Positions 1-4,965 of a DNA stretch of 7,328 nt are shown here, piece after piece. Origin of the DNA: Candidatus Omnitrophota bacterium (GTDB lineage Bacteria; Hinthialibacterota; Hinthialibacteria; Hinthialibacterales; JAKPRU01); contig JAKPRU010001071.1 in assembly GCA_029557025.1 (NCBI GenBank), forward strand, positions 1-7,328, given 5' to 3'. How positions within the stretch are numbered: the stretch's first letter is position 1; each line of letters begins with the position of its first letter. Under the pieces are notes generated by a model. It was given only the letters and a program-made list of their open reading frames with translations, was not told the origin of the DNA and did not search any database. The position numbers and the translations under genes are program-made.

Positions 1-1
1 T

Positions 2-145
2 ATGTCGGAAACTGCAATTCGGAAAGCGGGGATCCTTCATCCGCGACGGGCACGGGCGATCTGGACCGCCCATCGGGATCGAAAGGTGAATGATCCCTAC
101 CGGGTGTGGGCATTGCTGATGCTTCAAGCGTGGCTGTTGAAATAA
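2..145 (+). CDS. Asparagine synthase (glutamine-hydrolysing), C-terminal end only
   Basis: The frame is open from the left edge to TAA at 143-145 and reads as 47 residues ending in PYRVWALLMLQAWLLK. The shape is an 'IRKAGILHPRRA...' helix, an 'AHRDRKVNDPYR' linker and a 'VWALLMLQAWL' tail. This matches the usual AsnB C-terminus, where a 'GLF(D)P..V' helix and a basic linker precede a 'LWALLMLELWL' end. The enzyme family makes asparagine from aspartate, glutamine and ATP. Paralogues are common in capsule and exopolysaccharide clusters, which fits the glycosyltransferase starting 17 bases downstream. The ATG at position 2 is probably internal, because the full protein is about 600 residues and the rest lies outside the window. 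The identification rests on about 40 residues of remembered family pattern, so the general class is likely but the exact subfamily is not established. Confidence 0.72.
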   Translation: MSETAIRKAGILHPRRARAIWTAHRDRKVNDPYRVWALLMLQAWLLK

Positions 146-162
146 CGACCGGGGGACGGGAA

Positions 163-1266
163 ATGCGTGTGACCTGCTTTATCGGTTCTCTTTCGTGCGG
201 CGGGGCACAGCGAAGTCTGTTGATCCTGGCGGAGCATCTGTCTCGAAGAGGGCATGAGGTCACCCTGATGACTCATGCCAACTCCGGGCAGCCGGATTTC
301 TTCCCGATCCCGGCGGGTGTATCGAGGGCATACACCGATCCGGCTGCCTCAGTAGATTGCCGGTGGTTTGACCTTCCGGCTCAACAGAAACGTCGGCGGG
401 CATTTCGCGAATCGCTGGTACGGACGCGCCCGGATGTGGTTCTGGGGTTCATTACGATCAGCAACATTCGAATCTTGCAGGCATTGGAAGGCTCCGGCAT
501 TCCGGTGGTTGCCTGTGAACGATCCGATCCGCGTATCTGCCCGATTAACTGGCGCTGGTGGTTTCTCCAAAAGAAGATGTACCTGAAGGCCGCTGCAGTC
601 GTGGTTCAGTCCGAGGAAGTTTTGAATTGGGCAAGAAACAAGTATCCCGAATGGAAAACCGTCGCCATTCCCAACCCGGTCCTGCCGCCACCCGAAAATA
701 AGCCTCCGCGTCCGCCGTTCTTTCGCAAGGAATTCAACCTTGTCACCCTGGGACGGCTGGCCGAGGAAAAACGATACGATCATCTGCTGAGAGCCTATTC
801 CAACCTCGGAACTGAGTTCCCCGATTGGCAGCTGACTATCGGTGGAGAAGGCCCTGAGCGAAACAAACTGGAGAACCTGATCCGGGAATTGAATTTAACG
901 GGGCGAGTGGAGTTACCCGGCGCGATCCGGGAACCGTACGCCCTGTTGGGTCATGCGGATCTGTTTGCGATGACTTCCCGTTTTGAGGGATTTCCGAACG
1001 CGCTGGCAGAGGCAATGGCCTGTGGTGTACCTGCGGTGAGTTACGATTGCCCGTCGGGCCCCCGGCAAATCATCCGCCACGGAATCGACGGTATCCTTGT
1101 GAAAGACGGGGATATCGAGGAGTTTGGCCAGGCTCTGGCAGCCCTGATGCGCGATACGCACCGCCGGGAGTTGTATGGTGCGAAAGCGCGTGAGGTGGTA
1201 AAACGTTTTCGAGTGGACGATGTAATTGACCGGTGGGAGCGGGTTTTGCGGGAAGCCAGGGGATAA
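163..1266 (+). CDS. Glycosyltransferase, GT4 family (group 1, GT-B fold)
   Basis: A retaining GT-B glycosyltransferase that moves a sugar from a nucleotide-sugar donor, probably at the inner membrane face during assembly of a surface polysaccharide or lipid-linked oligosaccharide. The N-terminal Rossmann domain starts MRVTCFIGSLSCGGAQRSL, with the glycine-rich acceptor-side loop GGAQRS. The C-terminal donor domain opens with LVTLGRLAEEKRYDHLLRAY (R198 and K203 are the usual phosphate-contacting residues). It continues with GGEGPER and then the diagnostic E-x7-E motif EGFPNALAE (E275, E283). The following CPSGPRQIIRHGIDGILV segment resembles GalNAc/PglJ-type members. The length of 367 residues is normal. 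I chose ATG 163 because the GT fold begins there, GGGGGA lies 6 bases upstream, and the alternative ATG at 106 would overlap the preceding gene and add 19 residues unlike the family. Donor and acceptor cannot be named. Confidence 0.9.
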   Translation: MRVTCFIGSLSCGGAQRSLLILAEHLSRRGHEVTLMTHANSGQPDFFPIPAGVSRAYTDPAASVDCRWFDLPAQQKRRRAFRESLVRTRPDVVLGFITISNIRILQALEGSGIPVVACERSDPRICPINWRWWFLQKKMYLKAAAVVVQSEEVLNWARNKYPEWKTVAIPNPVLPPPENKPPRPPFFRKEFNLVTLGRLAEEKRYDHLLRAYSNLGTEFPDWQLTIGGEGPERNKLENLIRELNLTGRVELPGAIREPYALLGHADLFAMTSRFEGFPNALAEAMACGVPAVSYDCPSGPRQIIRHGIDGILVKDGDIEEFGQALAALMRDTHRRELYGAKAREVVKRFRVDDVIDRWERVLREARG

Positions 1267-1283
1267 GGCAGAGGAGAGAAAAG

Positions 1284-1302
1284 GCGGTAGCTGCGCTACC
1301 GC
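1284..1302 (-). terminator. Hairpin between convergent operons, likely terminator of the permease transcript
   Basis: GCGGTAGC (1284-1291) and GCTACCGC (1295-1302) form a perfect 8-bp stem with a 3-base loop. On the minus strand the stem is followed by CTTTTCTCTCC, a broken U-rich stretch, so it can end the PiT operon whose stop lies at 1329. On the plus strand no T run follows, so termination of the glycosyltransferase transcript there is less likely. The assignment is an inference from structure and position. Confidence 0.5.
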
Positions 1303-1328
1303 ACTCCAAGGGCGTGGCCATACCGCGA

Positions 1329-2312
1329 TCAAAGAAAATGTTTGAAAGCCAGGGTAATCAGAAAGGTCAGGGCGGCGCAAATCGGGAAGGTAATCACCCA
1401 CGCCAGGACGATATTCCCAACGATGTTCCAGCGAACGCCGTTGATGTTTTTGGCGGCGGCAACGCCCATGATTGATGTGGTGATGGTATGCGTTGTGCTG
1501 AGAGGGACGCCGCTCAGGGATGCTCCCATAATTACGACGGAAGCAGATGTTTCTGCGGCAAATCCCTGCCAGGGACGAATATTCACCATGCGCATCCCGA
1601 CGTTCTTGATGATCTTCCATCCCCCGATCGTTGTGCCGATCCCCATGGTTACCGCACACAGCAGTACCACCCAAATCGGCACATAGAACTCCGGCAGGAC
1701 ACCGCCCACCAGCAGGGTCAGGGAGAAAATGCCTATAAACTTCTGTCCATCGTTCATTCCGTGATTGAAAGCCATGAGCAAAGAGGAGACGATTTGGAGT
1801 TTGCAGAATGCAAATTGGGCGGTTTTCGGGGTTATGTGGCGGCAGAGAGAGATGATGATTCGAGCCACAACATAGCTGACTATAAAACCCAGGAAACTGG
1901 AAAGCAGCAGTCCGAACAGGACTTTTTTCCACCCGGCGGCGATCAACGCCGATGGCCCAACCGTGGCGAGAGCAGCGCCGGACAGACCGGCTACCAGTTC
2001 ATGGGATTTGCTTGTGGGAATGCCGAAATGAACGGTGACGAAGCTCCAGAGAATGATGCAGGTCATGGTGGCGATGATTGCGCTCGGCTGAATGGCGGCA
2101 ACATCCACGATACCGGTCCCGATGGTATGCGCCACCTCCGTTCCGCATAGTGTGCCGAATACATTAAAGGTCGATGCCAGAAACACCGCCGCCCGGGGAG
2201 TCATTACCCGCGTGGAAACGACCGTGGCAATGGCGTTCGGCGCATCGGTCCAGCCGTTGACGAATTCCGCCCCCAGCACAAGAAGCAGGACGAGGAACAG
2301 TTCCCAACCCAT
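1329..2312 (-). CDS. pit: PiT-family inorganic phosphate transporter
   Basis: An inner-membrane permease of the PiT (SLC20-like) family, which imports phosphate, usually as a metal-phosphate complex with protons, or with sodium in some members. Both halves of the inverted family repeat are visible. Repeat 1 has NGWTDAPNAIATVV (residues 19-32) and GIPTSKSHELVAG (97-109). Repeat 2 has NHGMNDGQKFIGI (183-195) and GVPLSTTHTITTS (268-280). The G-x-N/T-D and P-x-S-x-[ST]-H signatures are intact. Much of the rest is hydrophobic enough for roughly eight to ten membrane segments. At 327 residues it is a short PiT without the long central loop of E. coli PitA. It lies 15 bases downstream of a DUF47 gene in the same direction, a standard pair, and an AAGGGA-like ribosome site sits just after that gene's stop. 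Whether phosphate is the true substrate rather than sulfate (related permeases) is inferred from the family and partner. Confidence 0.93.
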   Translation of the reverse strand: MGWELFLVLLLVLGAEFVNGWTDAPNAIATVVSTRVMTPRAAVFLASTFNVFGTLCGTEVAHTIGTGIVDVAAIQPSAIIATMTCIILWSFVTVHFGIPTSKSHELVAGLSGAALATVGPSALIAAGWKKVLFGLLLSSFLGFIVSYVVARIIISLCRHITPKTAQFAFCKLQIVSSLLMAFNHGMNDGQKFIGIFSLTLLVGGVLPEFYVPIWVVLLCAVTMGIGTTIGGWKIIKNVGMRMVNIRPWQGFAAETSASVVIMGASLSGVPLSTTHTITTSIMGVAAAKNINGVRWNIVGNIVLAWVITFPICAALTFLITLAFKHFL

Positions 2313-2327
2313 CGCACATATCCCTTC

Positions 2328-2987
2328 TTATTTGGAGGCCCGTGCGATGGACATCATCGTATCGGCAACATCGCGCTCGTGATCGGTGATCCGTTCAAGT
2401 CCCTGGAAGATTCGCTCCCATTTCATCACGGTGAGAGGATCGGTTCCATTTCCCTGCCATAAATCGCTGACTGCCGCTGTCCGCAAATCGTCCGCTTCCG
2501 TTTCGAGATTGCTGAATGCCGGATAACGGGAAGCGATGTCATCATAACGGGCGTGCCTCAAATCCTCCACCATCGTCGGAATTTCCTCCGCCATTTTGAC
2601 GATGTAAGCCGAGAATGACCGAACCTGCGGGCGAATAGAACCGACATTGTAGATCTGGATATGCTTCACCACCCGCCGCATGGATCGAAGACAGCTGTCG
2701 AGCTGGTTGGCCATAAGAGCGGCATCGGATTTGTCGATCCAACTGATGATGAAAGTACGATCGAGGATTTCATTGATCTGTTGTTTCAGAAGGTCACCTT
2801 CCCCTTTCAGGCGGATGACCCGCTGAATGGAAACGGGGCGTTCTTCGACCTCGCAGGCAAACAGGTGATCCAACTCATGGGCGCATTCGACGGTTTTGCG
2901 CGCGTATTGTTCGAATAGTGACTCCAACACGCCATCCGACCGATTTTTGAATATGTCCACAAACAATCGAGAGAAAAAAGAGAACAT
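2328..2987 (-). CDS. DUF47 family PhoU-like protein, partner of the PiT transporter
   Basis: A soluble all-helical protein of the DUF47/PhoU_div group (YkaA-like), usually encoded beside PiT permeases and thought to modulate phosphate uptake. It begins MFSFFSRLFVDIFKNRSDG, the typical DUF47 opening. Amphipathic helices follow, with the conserved VIRLKGEGDLLKQQINEIL region (E-x-x-x-D metal-cluster style acidic motif of PhoU folds), TFIISWIDKSDAALMANQLD and, near the C-terminus, NLETEADDLRTAAVSDL and MKWERIFQGLERITDHERDVADTMMSI. This pattern of two E/D-rich helical repeats is the PhoU arrangement. The length of 219 residues is normal for the family. I chose ATG 2987 rather than the upstream ATG at 3017 because AAGAGGA (2997-3003, minus strand) sits 9 bases before it and the extra ten residues, MRAFLRGKVA, are not family-like. 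It is co-transcribed with the permease. No convincing promoter or Pho box is visible upstream. Confidence 0.9.
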   Translation of the reverse strand: MFSFFSRLFVDIFKNRSDGVLESLFEQYARKTVECAHELDHLFACEVEERPVSIQRVIRLKGEGDLLKQQINEILDRTFIISWIDKSDAALMANQLDSCLRSMRRVVKHIQIYNVGSIRPQVRSFSAYIVKMAEEIPTMVEDLRHARYDDIASRYPAFSNLETEADDLRTAAVSDLWQGNGTDPLTVMKWERIFQGLERITDHERDVADTMMSIARASK

Positions 2988-3050
2988 GGCGACTTTTCCT
3001 CTTAAGAAAGCTCGCATACAACCGTCATCGCGAACTGATGGTGCTTGGAT

Positions 3051-3114
3051 GAGATTTCTCCCTTCGGTTGAAATGACAGGCCTATTGTCATTCCGAACGA
3101 ATGTGAGGAATCTC
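3051..3114. repeat. Large imperfect inverted repeat, dispersed-repeat type
   Basis: The arms are 3051-3078 (starting GAGATTTCTCCC and ending GAAATGACA) and 3086-3114 (starting TGTCATTCCG and ending GAGGAATCTC), separated by the 7-base loop GGCCTAT. The reverse complement of the right arm aligns with the left arm with about six mismatches and one single-base gap. Sequences of the GTCATTCCGA...GAGGAATCTC type recur as dispersed intergenic repeats in many unrelated bacterial genomes. Membership here is from recognition of that pattern; the copy number in this genome is unknown. The element lies 64 bases upstream of the DUF47 start, so it would fall in the leader or promoter of the phosphate operon. 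Confidence 0.65.
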
Positions 3115-3138
3115 AGAGAAGCTTGAGATCGCCGCGTC

Positions 3139-3164
3139 GCAGCCCTTCGCAGACTCCGGGCTGC
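3139..3164. repeat. Palindrome, 7-bp stem with 12-base loop
   Basis: GCAGCCC (3139-3145) pairs perfectly with GGGCTGC (3158-3164). There is no T tract on either side, so it is not a standard intrinsic terminator. It is the second of four consecutive palindromes between 3051 and 3238. Confidence 0.5.
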
Positions 3165-3188
3165 TCCTCCTAATGAATCTCACCCATC

Positions 3189-3238
3189 GACAGGCACAGA
3201 GGCCTGTCCCGCCCGTGGGCCAGGCGTCCCTGCCTGGC
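3189..3238. repeat. Two tandem related palindromes, 30-base period
   Basis: GACAGGC-6-GCCTGTC (3189-3208) and GCCAGGC-6-GCCTGGC (3219-3238) each form a perfect 7-bp stem with a 6-base loop. They start exactly 30 bases apart and share the core CAGGC-N6-GCCTG, while the loops differ (ACAGAG and GTCCCT). The shared core and spacing suggest duplicated units of a REP-like element. Neither is followed by a T tract on either strand. Confidence 0.55.
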
Positions 3239-3563
3239 AAAGAAAATCTTTCTTCTTCCAATCCACCGGCCCCGCCGGAGTCGTGCTCACGGTCATTGGC
3301 GTGAATGCGCAGGTACGGCAGGGATGGATCACAAGATATCCCACCTGCCTTTGTATTATTTGATGACGGAACCATGCGCACAATGCCAGTGCCACCCGGA
3401 AGACACAGAAATTCTCCTGCTGACACCATCCGCAACTCTTCCGCCCTGTTTTTTGTTGTCATCACAAGGCAAATTCCAGCCCGCGAAACGTGATTTCTGC
3501 TGCGCCAGGGAACCCGTTATGTTCTTAACATCATATAAATCAGATGGTTATGTACCTTCCTGG
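3239..3563. other. Non-coding stretch with no recognised feature
   Basis: Short reading frames exist on both strands here (for example plus-strand frames starting at 3305 and 3324, and a minus-strand frame 3088-3465). They overlap one another, lack a clear ribosome site and have low-complexity or repeat-derived translations unlike known families. I see no tRNA, terminator or strong promoter in this part. It may be repeat-derived debris or hold regulatory signals for the minus-strand phosphate operon that I cannot recognise. Confidence 0.5.
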
Positions 3564-3583
3564 GAGGCGATTTGTTTCGCCTC
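3564..3583. repeat. Hairpin preceding the A/T-rich block
   Basis: GAGGCGA (3564-3570) and TCGCCTC (3577-3583) form a perfect 7-bp stem with loop TTTGTT. The downstream plus strand is A-rich rather than T-rich, so it is not a canonical plus-strand terminator. It sits immediately upstream of the A/T block that leads into the 3623-3650 promoter. Confidence 0.4.
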
Positions 3584-3586
3584 TGG

Positions 3587-3650
3587 AAATTAAAAAAAAT
3601 TTAAAAAAATTGCTTTGATCCCTTGCTAATCCAATCGTATTCGATATAAT
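3587..3650 (+). promoter_or_regulatory. Strong sigma70-type promoter with A/T-rich upstream block
   Basis: TTGCTA (3623-3628) and a perfect TATAAT (3645-3650) are separated by 16 bases. A run of A and T tracts at 3587-3612 lies just upstream in the place of an UP element. Transcription would start near 3656-3658. No protein start lies close downstream. Instead a terminator hairpin follows at 3709-3743, so the promoter most likely serves a small RNA or an attenuated leader. Confidence 0.6.
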
Positions 3651-3656
3651 CTTTAA

Positions 3657-3743
3657 CAGAACCGAGGAAGTTGTCTCGTAAAGACAAAACATTTTCTCAT
3701 TTTACCCTCGCTGCCCGGACACCATCCGGGCAGCGGCATTTTT
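3657..3743 (+). ncRNA. Candidate small RNA or terminated leader, about 87 nt
   Basis: The segment is bounded by the TATAAT at 3645-3650 and the intrinsic terminator ending at 3743. Internal structure is visible: TTGTCT (3671-3676) pairs with AGACAA (3682-3687) around a 5-base loop. GAGGAA (3664-3669) can pair with TTTCTC (3693-3698) to enclose that hairpin. CGAGG (3663-3667) could alternatively pair with CCTCG (3706-3710) at the base of the terminator. No open frame of note fits inside and I do not recognise a known riboswitch or RNA family. It may be an independent small RNA. It may also be the 5' leader of the operon beginning at 3937, with conditional termination. The boundaries are inferred. 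Confidence 0.45.
3709..3743 (+). terminator. Intrinsic terminator, perfect GC-rich stem plus T tract
   Basis: GCTGCCCGGA (3710-3719) pairs perfectly with TCCGGGCAGC (3725-3734) around the 5-base loop CACCA. One further C-G pair forms at the base (3709/3735). The stem is followed by GCATTTTT, with five T residues at 3739-3743. This is the strongest terminator-like structure in the window. It faces away from the phosphate operon and does not follow a protein gene, which supports a short transcript from the promoter at 3623-3650. Confidence 0.75.
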
Positions 3744-3760
3744 AAGACAATACACGGAGA

Positions 3761-3836
3761 TCCCCTTCAATCTCTCGTGAACGGGGAGAAGATTTATGCC
3801 TCCCTGTTTACGGGGAGGGCTGGGGTAGGTGTCCTC
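3761..3836. repeat. Dispersed-repeat-like segment with two hairpins
   Basis: The first hairpin pairs TCCCCTTCA (3761-3769) with TGAA-C-GGGGA (3778-3787), with one bulged C. The second pairs CCTCCC (3799-3804) with GGGAGG (3813-3818) around TGTTTACG. The tail reads GGCTGGGGTAGGTGTCCTCC. On the minus strand this reads CACC..CCCCAGCCCTCCCCG, the style of CTCACCCC/CCCTCTCC repeats common between genes in many bacterial genomes. The bases at 7299-7328 look like the edge of a related element in the opposite orientation. Confidence 0.5.
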
Positions 3837-3877
3837 CTGCGCACCGGCCGATTCGCCATATTCACGAATCCGAGATC

Positions 3878-3905
3878 TTGAAAAGCGGCATGGCTCAGCT
3901 ACAAT
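3878..3905 (+). promoter_or_regulatory. Sigma70-type promoter of the methyltransferase-like/proB/glycerate kinase operon
   Basis: TTGAAA (3878-3883) and TACAAT (3900-3905), each one base off consensus, are separated by 16 bases. The predicted transcript start near 3911-3913 leaves a leader of about 25 bases with the ribosome site GAGGTG (3925-3930). A 21-base dyad, GATTCG-9-CGAATC (3850-3870), lies 7 bases upstream of the -35 element and could be a regulator site. Confidence 0.55.
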
Positions 3906-3936
3906 CGCGTAGAGGCGCCAATCTGAGGTGAATGCC

Positions 3937-4965
3937 ATGTTATCCCGCAATCCGAGCATGACTCCTTATGAACGGTTTATGAACGTCCTCGAAGGCAGGC
4001 CGGTAGATCGTGTGCCGGTAACTCCAATCCTGATGATGTTCGCGGCGCAGTATTGCGGCAGAAAGTACGGGGATTTCTGTTTCGATTATCGGACACTGGT
4101 GGAATGCTGGATACGTTGCCGGGAGGATTTCGACCTGGATTTTGTCGCAACCCTTTCCGACCCGTTTCGTGAGGCGGCCGATTTCGGCCTTCCGGTCCGC
4201 CGGGAGGAGGACGATCTCCCCATCCGCGAGGATTACCTTCTGTTTGATCTGGATGAAATGGGAAAGGTCCGGTTCGTCGATCCGTATGATGGCCCTCGAA
4301 TGGCGGATCGGGTTCAGGCGGTAGAGCAATTCCGAAGGGAGATAGGAGGGAAAGTCCCGATTTTAGGCTGGATAGAAGGCTGCTTTGCGGAAGCCTGCGA
4401 TCTGTATCCGATGACCGATATTATGATCGACACGATTGACCGTCCTGACATGGTTCGCGATTTCCTGGAAAGGATTCTTCCGACTGAGATTGCTTTCGCT
4501 GAAGCGCAGATTCGTGCAGGCGCGGATGTGATCGGGATCGGGGATGCGGCGGCCTCCCTGGTGAGCGCGGAGACCTACGAGGATCTCGTCCTTCCGTTCG
4601 AGCAACGGGAAGTGGATGCGATTCATAAAGCCGGAGGCCGGGTTAAACTTCATATCTGCGGTAATACCAACCACTTAACGCACCTGATGTGGAAGTCCGG
4701 CGCGGATATCATCGATCTGGATCATGCGGTCGATCTTCCACGCGCCAGGAAGTGCATCCCGGAACACATTGCGATCTGCGGGAATATGGACCCGGTTGCC
4801 GATTTGCAGGATGGGACACCCGAAAGCATCATCACCCGCGCGAAATCCGACCTGGAAACAGGCGGCAGGGCTTTTATGCTGGGACCCGGCTGCGAGGTCC
4901 CCCGTTATACACCCGTAGAAAACTTGCACGCTTTTGTGCGTGCTGCGAAAGAAGCGTTGCTGTGA
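3937..4965 (+). CDS. Uroporphyrinogen decarboxylase-superfamily protein, MtaA/CmuA-like (probable corrinoid-dependent methyltransferase)
   Basis: A 342-residue TIM-barrel protein of the URO-D superfamily. It opens MTPYERFMNVLEGRPVDRVP, the standard start of this family. The heme-enzyme hallmark (R-Q-A-G-R near the N-terminus) is absent, so it is unlikely to be HemE. The zinc site of cobamide:thiol methyltransferases such as MtaA/MtbA is intact: H239-x-C241 in KLHICGN and C319 in GPGCEVP, with spacing like the characterised enzymes. Other family segments are PILGWIEGCFAEA, GADVIGIGDAAASLVSAE, GADIIDLDHAVDLPRAR, ICGNMDPV and YTPVENLHAFVRAAKEAL. Members usually transfer a methyl group between a corrinoid protein and a thiol; substrate and acceptor are unknown here and no corrinoid protein is encoded nearby. 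ATG 3937 is preferred because GAGGTG lies 6 bases upstream; the in-frame GTG at 3928 overlaps that site. Its stop overlaps the proB start. Confidence 0.85.
   Translation: MLSRNPSMTPYERFMNVLEGRPVDRVPVTPILMMFAAQYCGRKYGDFCFDYRTLVECWIRCREDFDLDFVATLSDPFREAADFGLPVRREEDDLPIREDYLLFDLDEMGKVRFVDPYDGPRMADRVQAVEQFRREIGGKVPILGWIEGCFAEACDLYPMTDIMIDTIDRPDMVRDFLERILPTEIAFAEAQIRAGADVIGIGDAAASLVSAETYEDLVLPFEQREVDAIHKAGGRVKLHICGNTNHLTHLMWKSGADIIDLDHAVDLPRARKCIPEHIAICGNMDPVADLQDGTPESIITRAKSDLETGGRAFMLGPGCEVPRYTPVENLHAFVRAAKEALL

Noticed and set aside
913..1932. Minus-strand open frame of 339 codons
   Set aside because: It overlaps the glycosyltransferase and the PiT gene in another frame, and its translation is rich in H, R, P and Q with no family motifs. 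It is a shadow of two well supported genes.
1488..2150. Plus-strand open frame of 220 codons
   Set aside because: It lies entirely opposite the PiT permease and its translation is a low-complexity hydrophilic shadow without a recognisable domain.
3066..3098. Possible Pho box upstream of the DUF47/PiT operon (CTGTCATTTCA on the minus strand)
   Set aside because: Only one CTGTCAT half-site is present, without the second direct repeat at the 11-base spacing. It coincides with the inverted-repeat arms, which explain the TGTCAT/ATGACA sequence.
3564..3583. Intrinsic terminator at this hairpin
   Set aside because: No T tract follows on the plus strand (the following bases are A-rich) and none follows on the minus strand.
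3324..3593. Plus-strand 89-codon frame with a C-x-x-C-x-C motif in the gap
   Set aside because: There is no ribosome site and no family resemblance. It overlaps other equally weak frames and runs into the hairpin at 3564-3583. The cysteines alone do not support a gene.
4689..4961. Upstream extension of the proB frame by 91 codons
   Set aside because: The frame is open by chance inside the methyltransferase-like gene. The translation has no family similarity, and the GTG at 4962 fits the operon overlap.
3937..4965. Genuine uroporphyrinogen decarboxylase (hemE)
   Set aside because: The N-terminal R-Q-A-G-R substrate motif is missing, and the H-x-C...C zinc ligands of the MtaA/MtbA group are present instead.
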